Source of the DNA: DATFKA01 sp042095835
GTDB lineage: Bacteria > Bacteroidota > Bacteroidia > Chitinophagales > Saprospiraceae
Direction of reading: 5' to 3'
Assembly: GCA_042095835.1 (NCBI GenBank)
Contig: JBELML010000037.1
Span: 1 to 45,351, forward strand
DNA length: 45,351 nucleotides
Below, one piece after another: positions 25,550-32,730 of this stretch; the stretch's first letter is position 1; every line of letters starts with the position of its first letter. A program made the translations under genes and the position numbers. Under the pieces are notes generated by a model. It was given only the letters and a program-made list of their open reading frames with translations. It did no database searches and had not been told where the DNA came from.

Positions 25550-26662
25550 TTAGAATCCGTAAACAAAAGCAAGAATGAAAGAAGCCAAGCCACCACTTGG
25601 AGCGCCATCTGCATCTTGGAAGATATCTTCATTACCAGAGTCAATTCTCAACTCAGGAATGATGGTTAAATTGCCTACAGAATAGTTACCCGTTAAGGTA
25701 AAATCAGATACATTGACTTCTGCAAAATCGCCAAAGACAACATTCTCATCTTGGAATAACTCGAAACGAGCACCAATTTTGAAAACATCACTTGTAGCAT
25801 ATTGCGCATAAATTGCAGCACCAGAAAAACCAGTGTCATCACCAGTATCAGTGATAGTTGCATTTACACCTAAATAGAAATCATCTGAAACATCTACTCC
25901 TCCTGTTAGGTCGATCTGAGTATAATCTTCACCAAATAAACCGTTCAGGTAGAATCCTCCATATCCTGCTTGTAGACCCAAAAAGTAGTCACCAGTAGGA
26001 TTGAATTCTGTTACATCAGTAGGGTTTAAGATACCTGCCATGAAGCTAAATCCGCTTTCAGTGGATACGTCTAATTTCAAACCTGTGTGAGAAAAAGGAC
26101 CATAAGAAAACATATAAGAAGTAGAGTAGTTGAAGTTCGCTGTTGGCGAAATAACTTCATAACCCAAGAAGGTGTTGAAGTTACCCATTGTGATCGTTGC
26201 ATTATCAGATAGGTTCCAGTAAGCATATAACTGGTTGACAATCTGACCTGAGTTGGAGTATAATGGAGATCCAAAAACTGCATCTGATCCTCTAGGACCA
26301 AAAACAAGATCTGCTACTACACCACCTTTTTCTCCTTCATAAGTTCCTACTAGGTTGATCATACCTAAGGCAAAACCTGGTAGGTTAGCAAATGAAGTTG
26401 CAGGTGCTAATACTGATCCATCTTCTATGCTATTTGGGCCATTGAAGTTGGTACGGAAATAAGTATCTGCAGAACCAGAGAGCATAAACTTAGGCTCATC
26501 TTCATCTTCTTCAGCTTCTTCCGGTGTTGCTACCGGATCCTTTTTTTCAACTTTTTTCTCTGTTGCAGCCGTTGTTGCATCAGCGGTATAGTTGTCTTGT
26601 GCATTTACAAAAAGGGTAGTAGAAACAAAAACCAATAGTAGAGTTAAAATTTTCGTGTTCAT
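25550..26662 (-). CDS. Outer-membrane porin of the nitrogen cluster
   Basis: 370 residues. Signal peptide 1-21 (ends VNAQ); then an acidic, Lys/Glu/Pro-rich stretch (about 30-60) like a periplasmic tether; then an all-beta barrel domain ending in the aromatic AFVYGF, as outer-membrane barrels do. The alternation of aromatic and Gly/Asp turns and blocks such as YWNLSDNATITMGNFNTFLGYEVISP resemble the OprB/BBP2-like porins of Bacteroidota. The position between amt and glnA suggests ammonium or amine entry under nitrogen limitation (inference from context). Its start is preceded by a TTGATTTCAA palindrome. Confidence 0.85.
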   Translation of the reverse strand: MNTKILTLLLVFVSTTLFVNAQDNYTADATTAATEKKVEKKDPVATPEEAEEDEDEPKFMLSGSADTYFRTNFNGPNSIEDGSVLAPATSFANLPGFALGMINLVGTYEGEKGGVVADLVFGPRGSDAVFGSPLYSNSGQIVNQLYAYWNLSDNATITMGNFNTFLGYEVISPTANFNYSTSYMFSYGPFSHTGLKLDVSTESGFSFMAGILNPTDVTEFNPTGDYFLGLQAGYGGFYLNGLFGEDYTQIDLTGGVDVSDDFYLGVNATITDTGDDTGFSGAAIYAQYATSDVFKIGARFELFQDENVVFGDFAEVNVSDFTLTGNYSVGNLTIIPELRIDSGNEDIFQDADGAPSGGLASFILAFVYGF

Positions 26663-26687
26663 TTTTTTTGATTTTTATCCGAGTTAA

Positions 26688-26704
26688 TTGATTTCAATAT
26701 TGAA
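26688..26704. promoter_or_regulatory. Overlapping palindromes upstream of the porin gene
   Basis: TTGATTTCAA (26688-26697) overlaps the perfect 12-base palindrome TTCAATATTGAA (26693-26704), 25-42 bases before the porin start. The decamer is the same as the one found twice in front of glnB, so it may be a shared operator. Confidence 0.4.
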
Positions 26705-26875
26705 GTCGGTAAAACCAAGCTCTACTTTGGATACAGCCTCTACTATGCTTTGGATAAATGCATAGATAGCCATACCTTTGTATGAGGTAGTTCTAGACAA
26801 AGGAGTTACCGACCTGTAGTTTCCTGGTGAGTTGTTGGCGCAGCCCCAGGGAACTCTTTTTAATTTAGAAAAGCA

Positions 26876-26897
26876 GGGGCCAAAGAATTTCGGCCCC
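26876..26897 (-). terminator. Hairpin just after amt
   Basis: GGGGCC (26876-26881) pairs with GGCCCC (26892-26897), 14 bases past the amt stop on the minus strand; a T-rich stretch follows on that strand. It probably ends or reduces transcription from glnB-amt before the porin. Confidence 0.6.
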
Positions 26898-26911
26898 ATA
26901 CAATTAAGGAT

Positions 26912-28150
26912 TTATTTGATTGCGAGCCCAAAGGAAGAATCTTCTACAGAGCTCTCGTAGGCATGCATGTCATGTTCTGAAACATCCAAGCCTTTTTCTT
27001 CTTCTTCAGCAGTTACTCTGATACCAATAGTTACTTTCAAAATATACATTAAAGCAAAGGAGGTAACAAAAGCAAATGCACAAACTGCTAAACAGCCGTA
27101 CAATTGCACGATGAAGTTTCCTCCACCAAAGATACCAACTGCTAGTGTTCCCCAAATACCACAAACCAAGTGGACAGAAGTCGCACCTACAGGGTCATCT
27201 AGTTTCAAGGTCTTGTCAAAGAATACAACAGAGAATGGAATAATCACCCCAGCAATGAATCCTACCAAGATAGCAGCACCTGGAGCAATAACATCTGCAC
27301 CAGCAGTAATACCTACTAAACCACCAAGGATACCATTCAATACCATTGATAAATCATGTGTTTTAAACATTACATAGGATGCAATATAAGCACCTATTGC
27401 ACCAGCAGCAGCAGCTAAAGCCGTCGTTACAAATACAAAAGATACGCCTACTGGATCAGCTGAAAGTACAGAACCACCGTTGAAACCAAACCATCCGAAC
27501 CATAGTAAGAATACCCCGATCGCTGCCAAAGGCATACTGTGACCAGGAATCGGCTTGATACCATTTTCTGTGTATTTTCCTTTTCTAGCTCCTAAAAGAA
27601 TAATCGCCGCTAAAGCAGCAGATCCACCAACAGCGTGTACTAAAGTAGAACCAGCAAAATCCATGAAACCAGCTGCATCAAGCCAACCAGCTCCCCACTT
27701 CCAGTATCCTGTGATAGGGTAGAAAATAGCTACAAAAATAGTAGCGAAAATTAAGAAGGAATTCAATTTAATTCTTTCAGCAACTGCTCCCGAAACAATA
27801 GTAGCTGCAGTCGCAGCAAACATCGCTTGGAAGATGAAGTCTGTCCAATAAGTATAGCCTCCATCAGCATATTCTATCGCTCCGGCGGCTCCTTCTGGAG
27901 ATGCGATCCCAAATCCTGAGAATGCGAAGAATCCACCTTCAACGCCAGGATACATTAGGTTAAATCCGCACAAAGCATAGGTCAAAAGACCAATTGCGAT
28001 GATCATCGCATTTTTGAACAAGATGTTTACTACATTTTTTCTTCTTACAAAGCCTGCTTCTAGAGCAGAGAAGCCTAGGTGCATGATAAATACCAATACG
28101 GTTGCTACCAGCATCCAGACATTATTTGCGGTAAATAATGCGTTATCCAT
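26912..28150 (-). CDS. amt: Ammonium transporter Amt
   Basis: 412 residues, about eleven membrane helices, no evident signal peptide. Family blocks: VWMLVATVLVFIMHLGFSALEAGFVRRKNVVNILFKN at the N-terminus, AMFAATAATIVSGAVAERIK, FDFAGSTLVHAVGGSAAL with the first of the twin pore histidines, GFNGGS, and SVHLVCGIWGTLAVG with the second. The C-terminal tail (about 385-412) has the charged stretch that normally touches P-II. glnB lies upstream on the same strand, the conserved glnK-amt pairing, here with glnB first and a 170-base gap. Amt brings in NH4+/NH3 and is closed by P-II when nitrogen is plentiful. Confidence 0.96.
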   Translation of the reverse strand: MDNALFTANNVWMLVATVLVFIMHLGFSALEAGFVRRKNVVNILFKNAMIIAIGLLTYALCGFNLMYPGVEGGFFAFSGFGIASPEGAAGAIEYADGGYTYWTDFIFQAMFAATAATIVSGAVAERIKLNSFLIFATIFVAIFYPITGYWKWGAGWLDAAGFMDFAGSTLVHAVGGSAALAAIILLGARKGKYTENGIKPIPGHSMPLAAIGVFLLWFGWFGFNGGSVLSADPVGVSFVFVTTALAAAAGAIGAYIASYVMFKTHDLSMVLNGILGGLVGITAGADVIAPGAAILVGFIAGVIIPFSVVFFDKTLKLDDPVGATSVHLVCGIWGTLAVGIFGGGNFIVQLYGCLAVCAFAFVTSFALMYILKVTIGIRVTAEEEEKGLDVSEHDMHAYESSVEDSSFGLAIK

Positions 28151-28320
28151 TATTTTTGTGATTAAAGGTTAAAAATCTATTTCAATTAGCTGTTGAATCA
28201 CGCTTTGGGAGCGCATTTCTAGCTATAGATAATTTGGTTGGATGCTACCTTGAAATTTGTGGTTGGTTCGGCAGCTTTGGCTTGAGGCGGGTGTTTGTTC
28301 TAATCCGAATATTGTAAGCT

Positions 28321-28659
28321 CTAAATAGCTGATTCGTTCTTTTCTCCGTTACGGATACGTGTGATACTCTCTATATCGTAAACCATAATTTTACCATCAC
28401 CTACAGAACCTGTTTTACCAGCTTGCTCAATGGTCTTTACAACTGTATCTACCATATCGGCGGTGGTGAGAATGTCGATTTGCAGGCGTGCGATGTAATC
28501 CGAATCATAAACACTACCACGGTACATCAGTTTTTCACCTTTTTGCAAACCGAAACCTTTGACATCTTTGAGGGTGAAGAATTTAACACCTACATCAGCC
28601 AATGCATCCCGGATCTTATCGAAACGAGACAAACGAATAATTGCTTCGATTTTTTTCAT
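28321..28659 (-). CDS. glnB: Nitrogen regulatory protein P-II
   Basis: 112 residues, standard P-II length. The T-loop GEKLMYRGSVYDSDYIARLQI places a tyrosine at 51, where GlnB/GlnK are uridylylated in Proteobacteria. The B-loop TGSVGDGKIMVYDIESITRIRNGE carries the ATP-binding Gly/Lys residues. It senses ATP/ADP and 2-oxoglutarate and would gate the Amt encoded next. It is probably GlnK-like in function because of that linkage. The first gene of the nitrogen cluster, with a palindrome-rich promoter region upstream. Confidence 0.95.
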   Translation of the reverse strand: MKKIEAIIRLSRFDKIRDALADVGVKFFTLKDVKGFGLQKGEKLMYRGSVYDSDYIARLQIDILTTADMVDTVVKTIEQAGKTGSVGDGKIMVYDIESITRIRNGEKNESAI

Positions 28660-28922
28660 TTGCTATAATTTTTGTTTAATTTACTTTTCAGTTTGATTTC
28701 AAATAGAAAGGAGCAGAAACACTGGCGTCCCAGTCTTTTTTTAAGATCCTAGTTAATTTGAAATCAAGTGCTGATTAGAATCATTTTGTCTTGACTTGGG
28801 TCAAAAGTAAAATTAATCTTAAGCCCCTAGAACCAATTTTTTTTTATCCATGTCAAGTCCATTGAACTGCTCTATCCAATAAAACCACTGATAATCAATA
28901 GATTAGTCTAAAATAGAGTGTC
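28660..28922. promoter_or_regulatory. Divergent control region of glnB and the TPR-like gene
   Basis: Holds three kinds of symmetry. A 12-base inverted repeat, TTGATTTCAAAT (28693-28704) and ATTTGAAATCAA (28756-28767), brackets 51 bases; each arm contains TTGA-N2-TCAA. Inside is a small hairpin, ACTGG-CGTC-CCAGT (28721-28734), followed by C and seven Ts on the plus strand. A perfect TTGAC-N4-GTCAA palindrome lies at 28791-28804 and looks like an FNR/CRP-family box. Functions are inferred. Confidence 0.45.
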
Positions 28923-30470
28923 ATGTTCAAGGCCCAAAAGGACTCCTTATTTACTTTAGTGAAGTCCCTCAATAAGGCAGAGAAGCGTAACTTTAAACTG
29001 TATGTTAACAGACTACAGAACGGTGGGCATCGTAAGTTTATTCAACTCTTCGAGGCATTGGATAAGCTGGGTAGCTACGATGAGGAGGCTGTCCTCAAAA
29101 AAACAGGTATCGAAAAGAAACACTTGGCCAATCTAAAGCGAAACCTTTACAAACAAATCCTCACTAGTCTTCGCCTAATTCATATCAATAAAAACGTTGA
29201 TATTCAAATCAGGGAGCAAGTTGACTTTGCCCGTATCCTTTATGGGAAAGGCATGTATATGCAAAGTCTCAGAATTTTAGAACGTATTAAAAAAATAGCA
29301 CTCGAGCATCATCAGGATATCCTCCATTTGGAGATTCTGGAGTTTCAAAAGATGATCGAGACTCGCCACGTAACCAGGAACCGAAATGCTGGGAAGATTG
29401 AAGAATTACTTCATCTAGCCGAACGCAGAAGTTTCGTAAGTCACAAAACAAGCCAATTTTCTAATCTGAATATACAAATTCATGGTTGGTATATTCAGAA
29501 CGGGCATGCCACCACTGCCGAAAAGCGAAAAGAAATCTTAGATTACTATGATCAGCACCGACCAGATCGGCCTGTAGATCGGATGACTTTTCACGAGATC
29601 ATCAATTTTCACCAGGCGAATATGTGGCTGCATTATATCTTGCTAGATTTTGAGCGTAGTAAAGAGGCTGCGCTCAACTGGCTCAATGAATTTGAGAAAG
29701 ATAAGGCCTTGATGGAAAAAGATCCAGATTTGTATATGAGGGGATTGTATTATCTTTTGACGCTACTATTCTTTGAAGAAAATAAAGAGGATTACGATTA
29801 TTATTTACGCCGCTTTGAGTTTTATATCGAAATGAAAGAAGAGGATTTTAATGAAAACTCTCATATGATAGCTTTTGTCTATCTCTATTTGGCTAGACTC
29901 AATGCCTATTTAGTACAAAAGGAATATCATCAGGGGCTAGAGCTTCAACCAGAAATTCAGGAGAAGATTCTTGAGTATAAGTCACTTCTAGAGCCGAATA
30001 GGATTCTACTGTTTAACTATAAAATTGCCTACTGCGAATTTGGTATAAAAGATTTTGACGCCTGTTTGGGCACACTCAATGAGGTTGTCCATCATAGTGA
30101 CAATATCTTGGGCTCCGACCTCAATTATTCAGCTAGACTTTTGAGGATTCTTTGCCATTATGAATTGGGTAATTATACCTTAGTAGATACCCTTGTCACC
30201 TCTGCTAAAAGGTCTTTTAGCCAAAAGGAAAGAGTGACCCAACTCCAACTTAAAACGCTACATTTATTGGGTGTACTGGCTAGAAAACCCAAAATTGAGC
30301 ACCAGGACATGATTGCCGAATTTCTTTTGACTAATGAGCTACTATTTAGTGATCCCAAGGAACAACGCAACCTCCGTTTCTTGGACGCCAAAGAATGGTT
30401 AGAAGATAAAGTGACAAAATCTCCAATACCCATCGAACAAACGGTCGTAGCTCAAGGGGCAAGAAGTTAG
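28923..30470 (+). CDS. Conserved helical-repeat (TPR-like) protein, function unknown
   Basis: 515 residues, cytoplasmic by appearance (no signal peptide or membrane helix). Almost wholly alpha-helical, with a spacing of aromatic and small residues like TPR units (for example LHYILLDFERSKEAALNWLNEFEK, LYYLLTLLFFEENKEDYDYYLRRFEFY, CHYELGNYTLVDTLV). The N-terminal block FTLVKSLNKAEKRNFKLYVNRLQ is, from memory, a recurrent opening in Saprospirales hypotheticals. No catalytic motif seen. It is divergent from glnB and shares its control region, but a nitrogen role is not shown. Confidence 0.7.
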   Translation: MFKAQKDSLFTLVKSLNKAEKRNFKLYVNRLQNGGHRKFIQLFEALDKLGSYDEEAVLKKTGIEKKHLANLKRNLYKQILTSLRLIHINKNVDIQIREQVDFARILYGKGMYMQSLRILERIKKIALEHHQDILHLEILEFQKMIETRHVTRNRNAGKIEELLHLAERRSFVSHKTSQFSNLNIQIHGWYIQNGHATTAEKRKEILDYYDQHRPDRPVDRMTFHEIINFHQANMWLHYILLDFERSKEAALNWLNEFEKDKALMEKDPDLYMRGLYYLLTLLFFEENKEDYDYYLRRFEFYIEMKEEDFNENSHMIAFVYLYLARLNAYLVQKEYHQGLELQPEIQEKILEYKSLLEPNRILLFNYKIAYCEFGIKDFDACLGTLNEVVHHSDNILGSDLNYSARLLRILCHYELGNYTLVDTLVTSAKRSFSQKERVTQLQLKTLHLLGVLARKPKIEHQDMIAEFLLTNELLFSDPKEQRNLRFLDAKEWLEDKVTKSPIPIEQTVVAQGARS

Positions 30471-30479
30471 GGTATGGTC

Positions 30480-31259
30480 TTAGTCTACAAAAATATCGCC
30501 TACTAAGTAGGTCGTTGCAGAAGAAGATAAGAGCACTCGATCTCCGTTATCGGTACCTTTGAGGAATCCTTTTCTGGTACCACCTTGTACAAAACTCATC
30601 TCCTGTTTGTCTAAGATTTTAGACCAGTAGGGTATCAGCAACGTATGGGCAGAACCAGTAACAGGGTCTTCGTCTATTCCATAGGCAGGATAAAAACATC
30701 GACTCGCAACATCGGTATCTGTTCCTTGTGTGGTCACAATTAAACCTCTGGCCTCTAATTGGGCAAGCAAGCGAAAATTGGGCTGCAACTCTTGCAAGCT
30801 ATTCTCCTCCTTAATTCTCACCAAATAATCATCTGTACCTTTGGCAGTATCTAAAACCTCTATTCCCAGAGCCTCTTCAATAAGCGGAATGGGTGCTGAT
30901 CTTGCTGCTTGGTCCGCAGGAAAGTCCATCGAGTATTGATCTCCATGTTTTTCGACCAAGAGCGTACCAGCCAGTACCTCAAAACGAATCTTGTCTTGGG
31001 TATATCCTAAGTGTTTGTACAATACATGCGCACTTGCCAGGGTAGCGTGCCCACATAGCCTCACTTCTTTGGCTGGAGTAAACCAGCGTAGGTGATAATG
31101 ATCTCCCTTGTCAATAAAATAAGCAGTCTCGGAGAGATTGTTTTCTTGAGCTATTTTCTGAAGTAAATCATCTGTAGGCCACTCTTGAAGTGGAACAACG
31201 GCTGCTGGGTTACCCTGAAAGGCCGTTTTAGCAAAGGCGTCTACCTGGTATATACGCAT
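30480..31259 (-). CDS. PhzF-family isomerase/epimerase
   Basis: 259 residues of the PhzF fold (diaminopimelate-epimerase-like). N-terminal signature MRIYQVDAFAKTAFQGNPAAVVPL; the catalytic Glu is in QENNLSETAYF at about 45; LRWFTPAKEVRLCGHATLASAHVLY and the C-terminal DEDPVTGSAHTLLIPYW complete the two pseudo-symmetric halves. The substrate cannot be told from sequence; most genomic PhzF-like proteins act outside phenazine synthesis. It begins two bases after tyrS ends and must be co-transcribed with it. Confidence 0.92.
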   Translation of the reverse strand: MRIYQVDAFAKTAFQGNPAAVVPLQEWPTDDLLQKIAQENNLSETAYFIDKGDHYHLRWFTPAKEVRLCGHATLASAHVLYKHLGYTQDKIRFEVLAGTLLVEKHGDQYSMDFPADQAARSAPIPLIEEALGIEVLDTAKGTDDYLVRIKEENSLQELQPNFRLLAQLEARGLIVTTQGTDTDVASRCFYPAYGIDEDPVTGSAHTLLIPYWSKILDKQEMSFVQGGTRKGFLKGTDNGDRVLLSSSATTYLVGDIFVD

Positions 31260-31261
31260 GA

Positions 31262-32536
31262 TTATTCTGCTATTAAAATGAACTTATTTTTTTTGCCGTT
31301 CTCTACCATCAAGTACTGGTTATGAAGTAGATGTTCAGCATTAACGCTAGCTTCTTGATCGCTGATTTTTTCCTTGTTAATAGATACGGCATTACCCTTG
31401 ATAGCCCTTCTTGCGTCACTTTTTGAACTGACAATCTGTGTGGCTTCAGCCATCAAGTCAATCACGCTTAGCCCATTGGTAATCTGCTCTTTTGATACCT
31501 TATAAGATGGAATCTCTTGAGCAACGGTCGCCAACTCCTCTGCCTGCATCGCCAAAAGAAATGCTTGGTTAGCCTTTTTATTAAACAGCAACTCTGAAAC
31601 TTTTAATACAGATTCGTAAGCCGCTTGTGAGTGGATGCGAATAGTCAATTCTTCTGCCAAGATACGTTTCAACTCTCGTGGATTATCCGCATGTTCTGCT
31701 TCTAAGGCTTCTACTTCAGCGCGACTCTTCAAGGTGAAGTATCTGGTGAATTTTGGAATATCTGCGTCATCGGCATTAATCCAAAATTGGTAGAATTTAT
31801 ATGGTGAAGTCAATTTGGGATCCAACCAGATATTACCTTCTTCTGATTTTCCGAATTTTTTACCATCAGACTTGGTTAATAAAGGTGTGGTAATAGCGTA
31901 GGCTTTTCCACTGGCATTTCTACGGATGAATTCTGTGCCGGAGGTGATATTGCCCCATTGGTCACTTCCGCCCATTTGGAGCAAACAACCTTTTTGCTGG
32001 TACAGGCATTGAAAATCGTAGGCTTGCAGCAATTGGTAGCTAAACTCTGTAAAAGATAGACCCGTTTCTACTCTTTTCTTTACAGATTCCTTGGATGCCA
32101 TGTAGCTTACCGTCAAGGTTTTACCCACATCTCGTAGAAAATCTAAGACATTCATTTCTTTATAGAAGTCTAGATTGTTGACCATCAAAGCGGCATTATC
32201 AGTACCTTCGAATGCTAAAAACTTAGCAAATTGTGCTGCTTGAAATTTAAGATTATGGTCGAGTTCATCGTAGCTTTTGAGCTGTCTTTCCTTATCTTTT
32301 CCCGAAGGATCACCGATTCTACCAGTAGCACCGCCCATTAAAATAATAGGAGTATGACCAGATAATTGGAATAATCGAAGCAGCATGATTTGGACATAGT
32401 TCCCAATAGTTAGCGAGGGAGCCGTTGGATCAAATCCTATATATCCGCTAATTTTTTGCGTATTTAAAACATCATCAACACCTGGCGTTTTATCGTGCAA
32501 CATTCCACGCCATTCTAGTTCTTCTAAAAAATTCAT
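31262..32536 (-). CDS. tyrS: Tyrosyl-tRNA synthetase
   Basis: 424 residues, class I synthetase. The Rossmann core has GFDPTAPSLTIGNYVQIMLLRL, where the HIGH signature is replaced by T43-I-G-N46, although Thr38 of DPTAP is kept. The second signature is KSDGKKFGKSEEGN (KFGKS for KMSKS). The tyrosine pocket shows YQLLQAYDF and GGSDQWGNI. The C-terminal S4 RNA-binding domain runs about 355-424. Length and all other blocks are normal, so it looks functional. A TACATTTG promoter box lies 22 bases before the ATG, and phzF is co-transcribed. Confidence 0.95.
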   Translation of the reverse strand: MNFLEELEWRGMLHDKTPGVDDVLNTQKISGYIGFDPTAPSLTIGNYVQIMLLRLFQLSGHTPIILMGGATGRIGDPSGKDKERQLKSYDELDHNLKFQAAQFAKFLAFEGTDNAALMVNNLDFYKEMNVLDFLRDVGKTLTVSYMASKESVKKRVETGLSFTEFSYQLLQAYDFQCLYQQKGCLLQMGGSDQWGNITSGTEFIRRNASGKAYAITTPLLTKSDGKKFGKSEEGNIWLDPKLTSPYKFYQFWINADDADIPKFTRYFTLKSRAEVEALEAEHADNPRELKRILAEELTIRIHSQAAYESVLKVSELLFNKKANQAFLLAMQAEELATVAQEIPSYKVSKEQITNGLSVIDLMAEATQIVSSKSDARRAIKGNAVSINKEKISDQEASVNAEHLLHNQYLMVENGKKNKFILIAE

Positions 32537-32558
32537 GTTGTCATTATTTTGAGAATCG

Positions 32559-32566
32559 CAAATGTA
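32559..32566 (-). promoter_or_regulatory. -7 box (TACATTTG) of tyrS
   Basis: On the minus strand TACATTTG fits the Bacteroidota -7 consensus exactly, 22 bases ahead of the tyrS ATG. No good -33 TTTG is visible. Confidence 0.45.
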
Positions 32567-32685
32567 GCGATTTTAGTCAGAGCTAGGAGAAAAAATGAAC
32601 TTTAATCCCTAGGGATTTTGCAACCTAAATGCTAAAAAAAAGTATATTAAATAGGTAATTTAACGATGAATTAAAATCAAATATC

Positions 32686-32693
32686 TAGGTTTG
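32686..32693 (+). promoter_or_regulatory. -7 box (TAGGTTTG) of the large lipoprotein gene
   Basis: TAGGTTTG matches TAnnTTTG and lies 37 bases before the ATG at 32731. A -33 element is not clear. Confidence 0.35.
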
Positions 32694-32730
32694 TAGACAT
32701 TCAATCCCTATTTAAATAACTCAAAGCACC

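Larger units (their letters stand above)
26663..26911 (-). other. amt-porin intergenic region with hairpins and a possible gene remnant
   Basis: About 250 bases. Directly after amt there is a GGGGCC/GGCCCC hairpin (listed separately). Next on the minus strand comes a 10-base stem (AGTTCCCTGG with CCAGGAAACT, one mismatch, 26819-26856). A short frame across 26684-26899 reads RVPWGCANNSPGNYRSV, which recalls the formylglycine-enzyme fold, and ends at 26684. Its upstream part runs through the hairpin, so I do not call it a gene. Confidence 0.4.

Noticed and set aside
26802..26862. Cobalamin or other riboswitch in the amt-porin gap
   Set aside because: There is a stem, but none of the conserved cores I know (B12 box, SAM or TPP motifs) can be matched on either strand.
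26684..26899. A 71-codon minus-strand gene between amt and the porin
   Set aside because: Its first third runs through the post-amt hairpin and it has no good start. Only one short block resembles a known fold, so it is reported as a possible remnant and not a gene.
26967..27377. Plus-strand reading frame of 136 codons
   Set aside because: Lies wholly antisense inside amt, and the peptide has no domain features; a shadow of the transporter's codon pattern.
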